From Plantactinospora sp. KBS50 (lineage in GTDB: Bacteria > Actinomycetota > Actinomycetes > Mycobacteriales > Micromonosporaceae), in contig NZ_CP022961.1 in the NCBI RefSeq assembly GCF_002285795.1, positions 434,001-498,000 of the forward strand: 64,000 bases of DNA, read 5' to 3'. The notes beneath the pieces are model-generated. The model was not told the DNA's origin, did no database searches, and worked only from the letters and a program-made list of their open reading frames with translations. The position numbers were made by a program, and so were the translations under genes. Below are positions 9,997-20,041 of the stretch, in pieces. The stretch's first letter is position 1; every line of letters begins with the position of its first letter.

Positions 9997-11232
9997 ATGA
10001 CATTCCGTAGCCTTTCCCGCCCGGTACGACTGGGCGCCGCGGCCCTGCTCGCCGCGGGCGGGCTTCTGGCGCTCGGCGCCCCCGCCTACGCGGCCGACAA
10101 GGCCGATCTCGCGATCGTCCCGTCCAGCTTCCAGCTCGCCAGGAGCGGCACGGAGGCGGCGCGCAAGCCGTTCAAGTTCACCGTGGTCAACCAGGGGCCG
10201 GCGGCCGCGACCGAGGTCACTGTCGCCATCGACTACGCGGGACTGGACGATGCTCTCGTCGCCTGGTCACCGCCCACCGGCTGTGCCCACAGCGGCGCGG
10301 TGTACACCTGCCGGCTCGGCCTGCTCTCCACCGACGGCGCGGACGACGTCCCGGCCGGTGCCCGGGCCGAGTTCGGCCTGCCGATCTGGAGCATCGGCAA
10401 GAAGGGCGACGCGGGTTCGCTCACCGTCACGGTCGCCTCGGCGACCCCGGACCCGGTCAAGCGCAACAACGAGGCCGAGGTGCCGGTCACGGTCGTCAAG
10501 GCCGGGTACGACCTGACCACCTGGGCCAGCGACGTGCACGTCCCGGTCACGGCGGGCGCCGGTACGCCGGGCGCCGCGACGCCGCTGGACTGGTTCGTCC
10601 ACAACGCCGGCAGCAAGCAGGCCGTGGGCCTGACGTACATCCTGAACCTGCCGGCCGGCGCGCACTTCGCCAGCGTGCCGCCGGAGTGCGTGCAGCAGGC
10701 CACGACCCTGGACGTCTACTACTGCACGGTGCCGGATCTGGTGCTGCGCCCGCAGGACGTCTACACCGCCCCCGTCACCGTGACGGTCGACCCCGGCAGC
10801 ACCGCCAGGCTGCCGGACCCGGGGCAGGTCGCGGCGGAGGCGTCGGGCACCGACGCGCCCGACGCGCGGCGGCTGTCCGGCCAGCGGTACGGCAAGCAGG
10901 CGACCGCGGCGCAACTCGCCGACGTCGACGACGGTGACAACATCGCCAACTTCGACATCTTCGCGGAGTTGGTGACCGCGACGCCGTCGCCGGAACCGTC
11001 GGGCGAGGTGACCCCGACGCCGTCCGGCAGCGCGGCGCCGGTCAGCCCCGCGCCCTCGGGCGCTCCGGAGGCACCCGGCACCGGCGGTGGCCTGCCGGTC
11101 ACCGGCGCCCAGGTCGGGCTGATCGGTGGGGTGGGCGCCGCAGTGCTCGCCCTCGGCGGGCTGCTGTTCGTGCTCTCCCGGCGCCGGAAGGTGGTCCTGG
11201 TCACGCCGGAGGACGAGCGCTCCGGCGAGTGA
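9997..11232 (+). CDS. LPXTG-type cell-wall-anchored surface protein
   Basis: A 411-residue secreted protein. It has a Sec signal peptide with a basic N-terminus, a hydrophobic Ala/Leu core and a likely cleavage after APAYA (about residue 31). Two beta-sandwich-like segments of DUF11/CARDB style follow (FTVVNQGPAAATEVTVAI near 60, DWFVHNAGSKQAVGLTY near 200). Then comes a Pro/Ser/Thr stalk (about 330-360) and the sortase signal LPVTG at about 366-370 with a hydrophobic helix and a basic RRRK tail. The protein should be cut and joined to peptidoglycan by a sortase. The ligand or role is unknown. ATG at 9997 is chosen for its GAGGG ribosome site and the signal peptide; the open frame extends further upstream without support. 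Confidence 0.85.
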   Translation: MTFRSLSRPVRLGAAALLAAGGLLALGAPAYAADKADLAIVPSSFQLARSGTEAARKPFKFTVVNQGPAAATEVTVAIDYAGLDDALVAWSPPTGCAHSGAVYTCRLGLLSTDGADDVPAGARAEFGLPIWSIGKKGDAGSLTVTVASATPDPVKRNNEAEVPVTVVKAGYDLTTWASDVHVPVTAGAGTPGAATPLDWFVHNAGSKQAVGLTYILNLPAGAHFASVPPECVQQATTLDVYYCTVPDLVLRPQDVYTAPVTVTVDPGSTARLPDPGQVAAEASGTDAPDARRLSGQRYGKQATAAQLADVDDGDNIANFDIFAELVTATPSPEPSGEVTPTPSGSAAPVSPAPSGAPEAPGTGGGLPVTGAQVGLIGGVGAAVLALGGLLFVLSRRRKVVLVTPEDERSGE

Positions 11233-11527
11233 CCCCGGTCACCCGGGCGACCTGCGCCTCGGGGCGGTCTTCGACCGGCGGCCCGGCGCAACGGTCCGGC
11301 CCGGCGCCACGGTCCGGTCCGGCTCGGCGGTCCGGTCCGGCTCGGCGGGCTCCGGGCGGCCCGGCGCCACGGTCCGGTCCGGTGCGGCGGGCTCCGCGCG
11401 GTCCGGCGCCACGGTCCGGTCCGGCTCGGCGCGGCGGGCTCCGGGCGGCCCGCGTGATCCGATCTGATCCCGGTCCGGACCAGGGTGGCCAGCCATCCCG
11501 GTCCGGACACTGGCAGAGTGGTTCACC
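11233..11527. repeat. Intergenic GC-rich repeat tract before menG
   Basis: The 295-base gap is built of GGTCCGG, CTCGGCG and GGCGCCACGGTCCGGTCC words in irregular tandem order (about 11275-11450). It ends with a direct repeat of ATCCCGGTCCGGAC at about 11464 and 11495. No coding or RNA signal is apparent. Confidence 0.6.
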
Positions 11528-12238
11528 GTGAAGCACGCATCGACCGGGCAGCGGGCCGGCCTGGACAAGCAGCCGCACGAGATCGCCGCCATGTTCGACG
11601 GCGTCGCCTCGCGGTACGACCTGACCAACACCGTCATGACGGCGGGACGGGATCGGGCCTGGCGGCGGGCCACCCGGGCGGCGCTGGACCTGCGCCCCGG
11701 CGAGCTGGTGCTGGACGTCGGGGCCGGCACCGGGGTGTCGACCGAGGAACTGGCCCGGTCCGGGGCGTACGCCGTGGGCGCCGACCTGTCCCTCGGGATG
11801 CTGGCGGCGGGAAAGCGCGACCGGCCGGACGTACCGCTGCTGGCCGGCGACGCGCTGCGGCTGCCGTTCCCGGATGCCACCTTCGACGCGGTGACCATCT
11901 CGTTCGCGTTGCGCAACGTGGCGGACACCACTGCGGCGTTGCGGGAGTTCGCCCGGGTGACCCGACCGGGCGGCCGGCTGGTCATCTGTGAGTTGAGCCA
12001 CCCGGTCAACCGGGCGTTCCGGGTGGCGTACCTGTCGTACCTGATGCGCTGGCTGCCGGCCGCGGCCCGGGTGGTGTCGAGCAACCCGGACGCGTACGTC
12101 TACCTGATGGAGTCGATCCGGGCGTGGCCCGACCAGGCCGGCCTCGCGGCGCTGGTCCGCGCCGCCGGCTGGGGGAACGTGGCCTGGCGGAACCTGACCG
12201 GCGGCCTCGCGGCCCTGCACCGGGCGGTCCGCGACTGA
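11528..12238 (+). CDS. menG: Demethylmenaquinone methyltransferase MenG (UbiE family)
   Basis: A 236-residue SAM-dependent methyltransferase that adds the ring methyl group to demethylmenaquinone, the last step of menaquinone synthesis. It has the UbiE/MenG N-terminal motif [22 protein letters not shown] motif [35 protein letters not shown] and the [14 protein letters not shown] segment. GTG at 11528 gives the family length. The gene stands alone between a repeat tract and a strong palindrome, and fits the quinone theme of the window. Confidence 0.92.
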   Translation: MKHASTGQRAGLDKQPHEIAAMFDGVASRYDLTNTVMTAGRDRAWRRATRAALDLRPGELVLDVGAGTGVSTEELARSGAYAVGADLSLGMLAAGKRDRPDVPLLAGDALRLPFPDATFDAVTISFALRNVADTTAALREFARVTRPGGRLVICELSHPVNRAFRVAYLSYLMRWLPAAARVVSSNPDAYVYLMESIRAWPDQAGLAALVRAAGWGNVAWRNLTGGLAALHRAVRD

Positions 12239-12281
12239 GCCCACCGCCGGGCGTCGCCCATCCGTGAGTCAGTCGCCCATT

Positions 12282-12342
12282 CGTGAGTCATACGTCAGGT
12301 ACCTCAACGGTCCCGCTTGAGGTACCTGACGTATGACTCACG
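12282..12342. terminator. Perfect 26-bp inverted repeat, terminator or mobile palindrome
   Basis: Arms 12282-12307 and 12317-12342 are exact reverse complements around a 9-base loop. Each arm begins with CGTGAGTCATACGTCAGG read inward. The site lies 43 bases after the menG stop. The arms are AT-richer than the local sequence, and the outer word CGTGAGTCA is partly repeated just upstream (12263-12271). It would form a very stable hairpin on either strand, so terminator function is likely; spread as a small palindromic element is also possible. Confidence 0.75.
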
Positions 12343-12443
12343 GCTGCCGCGGCCCGGTCGGCTCGCCCGGCGGGGATGAGACGGGTGGGGTGCGTGAGGA
12401 GTTTTGGGGGTTTTAGGCGATTTCTTCGCGTAACCTCGACCTC

Positions 12444-12875
12444 ATGACGGAGTCGGATCGGCGCGGCGAGCCGTTGGCCGGAGCGGGTGGGAGCGCCCAC
12501 AACGGCGCCGCCGCTGGCAACAGTGCCGCCCACAACGGCGCCGCCGCCGGCAACAGTGCCGCCCACAACGGCGCGGCCGGCGGCAACAGTGCCGCCCACA
12601 ACGGCGCCGCCGCCGGCAACAGCGCGGCCGGCAACAGTGCCGCCCACAACAGCGCGGCCGGCGGCAACGACGCCGCCGACCTGGCCGACCAGCTGCGCGA
12701 GTTGGCCGGATCGGATCCGGCCGCCGTGCAGCAGGTGGTGGCCGAGGTGCTCGCCGCGTTGGACCGGGCGAGCGGTGGCGCGCTGCGGGACCAGTTGCCC
12801 GGCGCGCTGGACCGTCAGCCGGGAGCCGGCGATCCGGCGACGGACCGCCCGGAAGGGCCGGCGGAGTCGGACTGA
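12444..12875 (+). CDS. Small Ala/Asn repeat protein of unknown function
   Basis: A 143-residue protein I do not recognise. Residues about 20-75 are an 11-residue repeat (near AAHNGAAAGNS) coded by 33-bp DNA units. The C-terminal half is a probable helical segment (DLADQLRELAGSDPAAVQQVV and on), then a Pro/Asp tail. The regular helical part and GC-rich third positions support a real gene. ATG 12444 has no Shine-Dalgarno sequence, so translation might be leaderless. It lies between the menG palindrome and the controlled promoter of the reductase gene. Confidence 0.55.
   Translation: MTESDRRGEPLAGAGGSAHNGAAAGNSAAHNGAAAGNSAAHNGAAGGNSAAHNGAAAGNSAAGNSAAHNSAAGGNDAADLADQLRELAGSDPAAVQQVVAEVLAALDRASGGALRDQLPGALDRQPGAGDPATDRPEGPAESD
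12494..12669 (+). repeat. 33-bp in-frame minisatellite
   Basis: Units of 33 bp starting at 12504, 12537, 12570 and 12603 are nearly identical, with shortened copies to 12669. The word GCCGGCAACAGTGCCGCCC recurs in each. Confidence 0.85.
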
Positions 12876-12900
12876 CGGCCCGGACCTGCGGCTGCGGGCC

Positions 12901-12919
12901 GTTGGTTAGGTTCACCTAA
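12901..12919. promoter_or_regulatory. Putative DtxR/IdeR/DmdR iron box
   Basis: The 19-mer GTTGGTTAGGTTCACCTAA matches the actinobacterial iron-box consensus TTAGGTTAGGCTCACCTAA at 16 of 19 positions. It lies upstream of the -10-like TAGACT before the reductase gene, roughly where the -35 region would be, so an iron-loaded repressor bound here would block the promoter. Confidence 0.55.
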
Positions 12920-12944
12920 GCTGGCGGCCCGTCAATGCCGGTCC

Positions 12945-12950
12945 TAGACT
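12945..12950 (+). promoter_or_regulatory. -10 element TAGACT for the reductase/nuo block
   Basis: TAGACT fits the actinobacterial -10 pattern TANNNT and would place the transcript start near 12957, just ahead of the Rex-like operator and 45 bases before the ATG at 13002. Confidence 0.45.
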
Positions 12951-12965
12951 CCCTTCCGAGCACGC

Positions 12966-12983
12966 TTGTGAAGCATTTCACGA
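12966..12983. promoter_or_regulatory. Putative Rex (NADH/NAD+ sensor) operator
   Basis: TTGTGAAGCATTTCACGA matches the Rex operator TTGTGAA-N4-TTCACAA with one mismatch. It lies just downstream of the expected transcript start. In Streptomyces coelicolor Rex is known to control cyd and nuo, among others, so a site before a quinone reductase gene and complex I fits well. Confidence 0.65.
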
Positions 12984-13001
12984 GCAGGGAAGGGGGCGCG
13001 G

Positions 13002-14276
13002 ATGACCGTCGAAAACGACGCCGACGTGATCGTCGTTGGCGCCGGTCCGGGCGGCTCGACCACCGCATACCACCTGGCCCGGCACGGGCTCCGGGTGCTG
13101 ATGCTGGAAAAGACCGAGTTTCCCCGCGAGAAGGTCTGCGGCGACGGGCTGACGCCGCGGGCGGTCAAGCAGCTCATCAGCCTCGGCATCGACACCTCCG
13201 CCGAGGCCGGCTGGCTGCACAACCGCGGCCTGCGGGTGATCGGCGGCGGCGTACGGCTGGAACTCGACTGGCCCGACCTGGCCAGCTTCCCCAACTACGG
13301 CCTGGTCCGGCCGCGTCTCGACTTCGATGACCTGCTGGCCCGCCAGGCGGTGAAGGCCGGCGCGGAACTGCGTACCGGGATGAACGTGATCGGCCCGGTG
13401 CTCGACGACGCGGGCCGCACCGTCGGGGTCACCGCCGAACACGGGCCGGACAAGGCGCCGGTGAGCTTCCACGCGCCGCTGGTGGTGGCCGCCGACGGCG
13501 TCTCCGGGCGGTTCCCGCTGGCGCTCGGCCTGACCAAGCGGGAGGACCGGCCGATCGGCGTGGCCGTGCGGCGCTACTACCGGTCGCCGGCGCGGCAGCA
13601 CGACGACTACCTGGAATCCTGGCTGGAACTGCGCAGCCGGGACAGCGGGGACAAGCTGCTGCCGGGCTACGGCTGGATCTTCGGGATGGGTGACGGCCGG
13701 GTGAACGTGGGCCTCGGCCTGCTGAACTCCTCGTCGGCCTTCGGCCGCACCAACTACCGGCGGCTGCTGACCGACTGGCTGGCCAGCACCCCGCCGGAGT
13801 GGGGGATGTCCGACGAGGCGAACGCCGAGGGACCGATCCTGGGCGCCGCGCTGCCGATGGGCTTCAACCGGGTGCCGCACTACACTCGCGGGGTCCTGCT
13901 GGTCGGCGACTCGGGCGGGATGGTGAACCCCTTCAACGGCGAGGGGATCGCGTACGCCATGGAGTCCGGCGAGCTGGCCGCCGAGGTGATCGTGCAGGCG
14001 CTGGCCAGGCCGGCGGGCGCCGAGCGGGAACGGGCACTGCACGGCTACCCGGCCGCGCTGTCCAGCCGGTACGGCGGCTACTACCGGCTCGGTGGCCTCT
14101 TCGTGAAGCTCATCGGGCGGCCGGAGATCATGCGCATCGCGACCCGGCACGGCATGCCGCACCCGACGCTGATGCGATTCGTGCTCAAGCTGATGGCCAA
14201 CCTGACCGATCCCCGCGACGGGGACGCGATGGACCGGATCATCAACGCGATGACCAAGGTGGCACCCGCCGTGTGA
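13002..14276 (+). CDS. Geranylgeranyl reductase family flavoprotein (menaquinone reductase MenJ-like)
   Basis: A 424-residue FAD-dependent oxidoreductase. The N-terminal Rossmann motif VIVVGAGPGGSTTAYHLA, the KVCGDGLTPRAVKQL segment and the later VGDSGGMVNPFNGEGIAYAM (flavin-binding GD motif) mark the geranylgeranyl reductase family. Such enzymes saturate isoprenoid chains; the mycobacterial member MenJ reduces one double bond of the menaquinone tail. Its place directly upstream of nuoA supports a role on menaquinone, though archaeal-type lipid reduction is the alternative. The ATG at 13002 has a clear ribosome site (GGGAAGGGGG). Rex and iron-box sites precede it. Confidence 0.85.
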   Translation: MTVENDADVIVVGAGPGGSTTAYHLARHGLRVLMLEKTEFPREKVCGDGLTPRAVKQLISLGIDTSAEAGWLHNRGLRVIGGGVRLELDWPDLASFPNYGLVRPRLDFDDLLARQAVKAGAELRTGMNVIGPVLDDAGRTVGVTAEHGPDKAPVSFHAPLVVAADGVSGRFPLALGLTKREDRPIGVAVRRYYRSPARQHDDYLESWLELRSRDSGDKLLPGYGWIFGMGDGRVNVGLGLLNSSSAFGRTNYRRLLTDWLASTPPEWGMSDEANAEGPILGAALPMGFNRVPHYTRGVLLVGDSGGMVNPFNGEGIAYAMESGELAAEVIVQALARPAGAERERALHGYPAALSSRYGGYYRLGGLFVKLIGRPEIMRIATRHGMPHPTLMRFVLKLMANLTDPRDGDAMDRIINAMTKVAPAV

Positions 14277-14280
14277 GGGT

Positions 14281-14320
14281 GGCGACCCGGGACGGGTCGG
14301 ACCCCCGGGTGCGGGTCGCC
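14281..14320 (+). terminator. Hairpin between the reductase gene and nuoA
   Basis: Arms GGCGACCC (14281-14288) and GGGTCGCC (14313-14320) pair, with further GC pairing inside. It may attenuate rather than end transcription, since nuoA starts about 70 bases on. Confidence 0.35.
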
Positions 14321-14334
14321 CGCGTGGCTGTGCC

Positions 14335-14340
14335 TAGTGT
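14335..14340 (+). promoter_or_regulatory. Possible internal -10 (TAGTGT) before nuoA
   Basis: TAGTGT follows the hairpin and precedes nuoA by 48 bases, but no good -35 is visible, so this is a weak call. The nuoA ribosome site AGGAGAAACG is strong. Confidence 0.25.
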
Positions 14341-14388
14341 GACAATCATCAACCGCCGAAGGCAGGGGAAGGACGAGCAGGAGAAACG

Positions 14389-14754
14389 ATGTCGCTCTCG
14401 CCTTACGTACCGATCATCGGGCTGTTCGCCGTGGCCGCGGCGTTTGCGCTGTTCTCCGTGGCCGCCGCTCGGTTCGCCGGACCCCGCCGCTACAACCGCG
14501 CAAAGCTCGACGCCTATGAGTGTGGCATCGAGCCGAGCCCGGAGCCGATCGGCGGCGGCCGATTTCCGATCAAGTTCTACCTGACGGCGATGCTTTTCAT
14601 CGTCTTCGATATCGAGATCATCTTCCTCTACCCCTGGGCGGTCTCCTTCGACCTGCTGGGCGCCTTCGGGTTCGTGGAGATGGTGCTGTTCATCGTCGCG
14701 GTCTTCGTCGCGTACGCCTACGTGTGGCGCCGCGGCGGCCTGGACTGGGACTGA
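14389..14754 (+). CDS. nuoA: NADH-quinone oxidoreductase subunit A
   Basis: A 121-residue membrane protein with three transmembrane helices, part of the membrane arm of complex I near the quinone site. The ND3 signature is present: [19 protein letters not shown] in the loop, with the conserved Cys in YECG, then [19 protein letters not shown]. First gene of nuoA-N, with the ribosome site AGGAG and ATG at 14389. nuoB follows after 14 bases. Confidence 0.97.
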   Translation: MSLSPYVPIIGLFAVAAAFALFSVAAARFAGPRRYNRAKLDAYECGIEPSPEPIGGGRFPIKFYLTAMLFIVFDIEIIFLYPWAVSFDLLGAFGFVEMVLFIVAVFVAYAYVWRRGGLDWD

Positions 14755-14768
14755 GGAGGCGGCAAGAC

Positions 14769-15448
<680 letters not shown>

Positions 15449-15452
<4 letters not shown>

Positions 15453-16183
15453 CCGCGCCCAGCGAGAAGCCCGGTGCCGGAGTGCCGGCCACCTCGCCGC
15501 CGATCGGCGCGAACACCGGCGCCCCCGCCGACTACCCGCCGGCCAGCCCGGCCCAGCGGGGTCTGTTCGGCGTGCACGGCTCGGGTGACACCTCCGGCTT
15601 CGGTGGCCTGGTCCGGCCGCACGTCGACGTCGACGGCAGCCAACGCCCGTACGGCGGGTACTTCGACGAGGTGACCGACGCGCTGGAGGAGGCGTACCCG
15701 GCCTTCGCCGACGCGATCGAGAAGGTCGTGGTGGACCGCGGCGAGCTGACCCTGCACATCCAGCCGGGACGGATCGCCGAGGTGTGCCAGGTGATGCGGG
15801 ACGACGCGGCGCTGCGGTTCGAACTGTGCTCCTCGGTGTCCGGCGCGGACTACCTGGGCGTGGACGAGCGGCGACTGCACGTGGTCTACCAGCTCACCTC
15901 GATGACGTACCGCCGGCGGGTCCGGCTGGAGGCCGCGGTGTCCGCCGAGGACCCGCACCTGCCCAGCGTGACGGCCGTCTACCCGACCGCCGACTGGCAG
16001 GAGCGGGAGACGTACGACATGTTCGGCGTCGTCTTCGACGGCCACCCGAACCTCACCCGGGTCCTCATGCCGGACGACTGGGAGGGCCACCCGCAGCGCA
16101 AGGACTACCCGCTGGGCGGCGTGCCCGTGGAGTACAAGGGCGCCGAGATCCCGCCGCCGGACGCCCGAAGGAGCTACCAGTGA
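15449..16183 (+). CDS. nuoC: NADH-quinone oxidoreductase subunit C
   Basis: A 244-residue peripheral-arm subunit (30-kDa family). The family signature [20 protein letters not shown] and the following [19 protein letters not shown] are intact. The first 60 residues are a Pro/Ala/Gly-rich extension absent from shorter homologs ([18 protein letters not shown] and on). nuoC is separate here, not fused to nuoD. Start overlaps nuoB; the TGA overlaps the GTG of nuoD. Confidence 0.96.
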
Positions 16184-17508
16184 CTTCCACCCCTGGCTAC
16201 GCGACCGAACGGGAGACCGCCGAGGGCAGGGTCTTCACCGTGACCGGCGGCGACTGGGACACGGTCGTCGAGGGTACGGACCCGATCGCGCAAGAGCGGA
16301 TCATCGTGAACATGGGTCCGCAGCACCCGTCCACGCACGGGGTGCTGCGGCTCATCCTCGAACTGGAGGGTGAGACGGTCCGCGAGGCCCGTTCGGTGGT
16401 CGGCTACCTGCACACCGGCATCGAGAAGAACCTCGAATACCGCAACTGGGTGCAGGGCAGCACGTTCGTCACCCGGATGGACTACCTGGCCCCGATCTTC
16501 AACGAGACGGCGTACAGCCTGGCCGTGGAGAAGCTGCTCGGGATCACCGACGAGATCACCGACCGGGCAAACACCATCCGGGTGCTCATGATGGAGCTGA
16601 ACCGGCTCTCCTCGCACCTGGTCTGGCTGGCCACCACCGGCATGGAACTCGGGGCCATCTCGATCATGCTGTACGGCTTCCGGGAGCGCGAGTTCATCCT
16701 GGACATCTTCGAGACCATCACCGGGCTGCGGATGAACCACGCGTACGTCCGGCCCGGCGGGGTGGCCCAGGACGTGCCGGACGAGGCGATCGTCAAGATC
16801 CGCGAGTTCCTGAAGATGATGCCGAAGCGGCTCAAGGAGTACGAGGACCTGCTCTCCGGCCAGCCGATCTGGGTCGAGCGGACCAAGGGCGTCGCGGTGC
16901 TGGACGTCACCGGCTGCGTGGCGCTGGGCGTCACCGGGCCGGTGCTGCGCTCCGCCGGCCTGGCCTGGGACCTGCGCAAGACCATGCCGTACTGCGGCTA
17001 CGAGAACTACGAGTTCGACGTGCCGACGCACCCCGACGGCGACGTCTGGGGCCGCTACCAGGTCCGGCTCGCCGAGATGCGCGAGTCGCTCAAGCTCGTC
17101 GAGCAGGCGCTGGACCGGCTCAAGCCGGGTCCGGTGATGGTCGCCGACCGGAAGATCGCCTGGCCGGCGCAGCTCGCGGTCGGGCTGGACGGCATGGGCA
17201 ACTCGCTGGAGCACGTCGCGAAGATCATGGGTCAGTCCATGGAGTCGCTGATCCACCACTTCAAGCTGGTCACCGAGGGCTTCCGGGTACCGGCCGGGCA
17301 GGTGTACGTCGGCATCGAGTCGCCCCGCGGCGAACTGGGCGTGCACGCGGTCTCCGACGGCGGCACCCGGCCCTACCGGGTGCACTACCGCGAGCCGAGC
17401 TTCGTCAACCTCCAGGCGATCCCGGCGCTCGCCGAGGGCGGTCTGATCGCCGACGTGATCGCCGGCGGGGCGTCGTTGGACCCCGTCATGGGCGGGTGTG
17501 ACCGGTGA
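16180..17508 (+). CDS. nuoD: NADH-quinone oxidoreductase subunit D
   Basis: A 442-residue 49-kDa-type subunit that forms the quinone pocket with NuoB. Recognisable elements are [21 protein letters not shown] (HPSTHG carries the quinone-pocket His), [33 protein letters not shown] and the C-terminal [14 protein letters not shown] at 16180 follows GGAGC. No Ni-Fe cysteine motif is present, as expected for complex I rather than hydrogenase. Confidence 0.97.
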   Translation: MTSTPGYATERETAEGRVFTVTGGDWDTVVEGTDPIAQERIIVNMGPQHPSTHGVLRLILELEGETVREARSVVGYLHTGIEKNLEYRNWVQGSTFVTRMDYLAPIFNETAYSLAVEKLLGITDEITDRANTIRVLMMELNRLSSHLVWLATTGMELGAISIMLYGFREREFILDIFETITGLRMNHAYVRPGGVAQDVPDEAIVKIREFLKMMPKRLKEYEDLLSGQPIWVERTKGVAVLDVTGCVALGVTGPVLRSAGLAWDLRKTMPYCGYENYEFDVPTHPDGDVWGRYQVRLAEMRESLKLVEQALDRLKPGPVMVADRKIAWPAQLAVGLDGMGNSLEHVAKIMGQSMESLIHHFKLVTEGFRVPAGQVYVGIESPRGELGVHAVSDGGTRPYRVHYREPSFVNLQAIPALAEGGLIADVIAGGASLDPVMGGCDR

Positions 17509-17545
17509 GCGTCCGGACGCCGAATCGGAAAGTGGAGCGAGGCCG

Positions 17546-18660
17546 ATGACTGACACGCATCAGGACGTGGTGACCGCGACGGTGCTGCGGGACCGGCTCG
17601 GCGAGCGCGCCCGGGAGATCGTGGCCCGCTACCCGGCCGACCGGTCCCGGTCCGCGCTGCTGCCACTGCTGCACCTCGTGCAGGCCGAGCAGGGGTACGT
17701 CTCCCCGGCCGGGGTGGAGTTCTGCGCCGAGGTGCTCGGGCTGAACAAGGCACAGGTCGGTGCGGTCGCCACCTTCTACACGATGTACAAGCGGCGGCCG
17801 ACCGGCGACTGGCTGGTCAGCGTCTGCACGAACACGATGTGCAACGTGCTGGGCGGCCAGGAGGTGTACGACACCCTCACCGAACTGCTCGGTGTCGGGC
17901 ACGACGAGACCACGGCCGACGGCACGATCACGCTGGAGCACGCCGAGTGCCTGGCGGCCTGCGACTACGGGCCCGTGATGACGGTCAACTACGAGTTCTT
18001 CGACCGGGTGGACCGGGACACCGCCGTGTCGGTGGTGGAGGAACTGCGCGCCGGCGGCCGGCCGACGCCGACCCGGGGCGCCCGGCTGTGCACGCTGAAG
18101 GAGATGGCGGTCCAGCTTGCCGGCTTCGCCGACGAGCGGGACGGTGCGGTCGGCGACGGCCGGGCCGGGGACGCCACCCTGCGCGGGCTGCGGCTGGCCC
18201 AGGAGCACGGCATCTCGGTGCCGGACTTCGACCCGGACACCCCGATCCGGTCCAAGCCGGCGCAGGAGAAGCCGGCGGGCGGGAAGAAGGAGCCGGCCGC
18301 CGCGCCGCCGCCGCCGACCAAGGTGCCGGCATCGCGGACCGGAACCACCGCCCCCGACGTGAAGGCGCCGGACGACAAGTCGCCGCAGGTGCGTACCGCC
18401 GAGACCCGCCAGCCGGATGCCCGCACGGCCGTGCCGGACGCCCCCGGCGTGCAGCCGCCGGTGGACGGCGTACCGCCGGTGCCGGCGGACGCGCAGGCCG
18501 CCGAGGCGGCCGGTGCGGGCGCGAACGAGCCCGCCGGCGACGCGAAGCCGGCCGGCGAGGGCACCGACGCCCAGCAGCGGAACCTCGCCGAGGCCGGCGG
18601 GACGGCGGCTTCCGGCGACGGCGCCGGCGCGGCGCCGGCCGGCGAGAAGGAGGCCGACAA

Positions 18661-18664
<4 letters not shown>
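17546..18664 (+). CDS. nuoE: NADH-quinone oxidoreductase subunit E with long low-complexity tail
   Basis: A 372-residue protein. Residues 1-190 are the 24-kDa thioredoxin-like subunit that binds the 2Fe-2S cluster N1a through C94, C99, C135 and C139 (VCTNTMC and ECLAACD). Residues from about 215 on are a Pro/Ala/Lys/Glu-rich, probably disordered tail of roughly 155 residues, so the protein is about twice the usual bacterial length. ATG 17546 has the ribosome site GGAGCGAGG; the open frame starts at 17498 but has no better signal. The stop overlaps the nuoF start. Confidence 0.93.
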
Positions 18665-19977
<1,313 letters not shown>

Positions 19978-20041
19978 ACATGCGAGCGCGAGGAGAGAGC
20001 CGGGGCTTGCGGGCCACGCAGCGCGAGCGAAAGGCCGAGGA
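19978..20041. other. Intercistronic spacer nuoF-nuoG
   Basis: In an operon where most genes overlap, this 64-base spacer is notable. It is rich in GAGCG words and ends AAAGGCCGAGGA before ATG, close to the end of the nuoL-nuoM spacer (TAAGGCCGAATC). Confidence 0.5.

Noticed and set aside
11229-11531. Arg/Pro/Gly-rich 100-codon frame before menG
   Set aside because: It is the translation of a repeat tract (GPAPRSGPARR words) with no start signal.
14277-14388. Second Rex site directly before nuoA
   Set aside because: GTGTGACAATCATC is present but does not match TTGTGAA-N4-TTCACAA.
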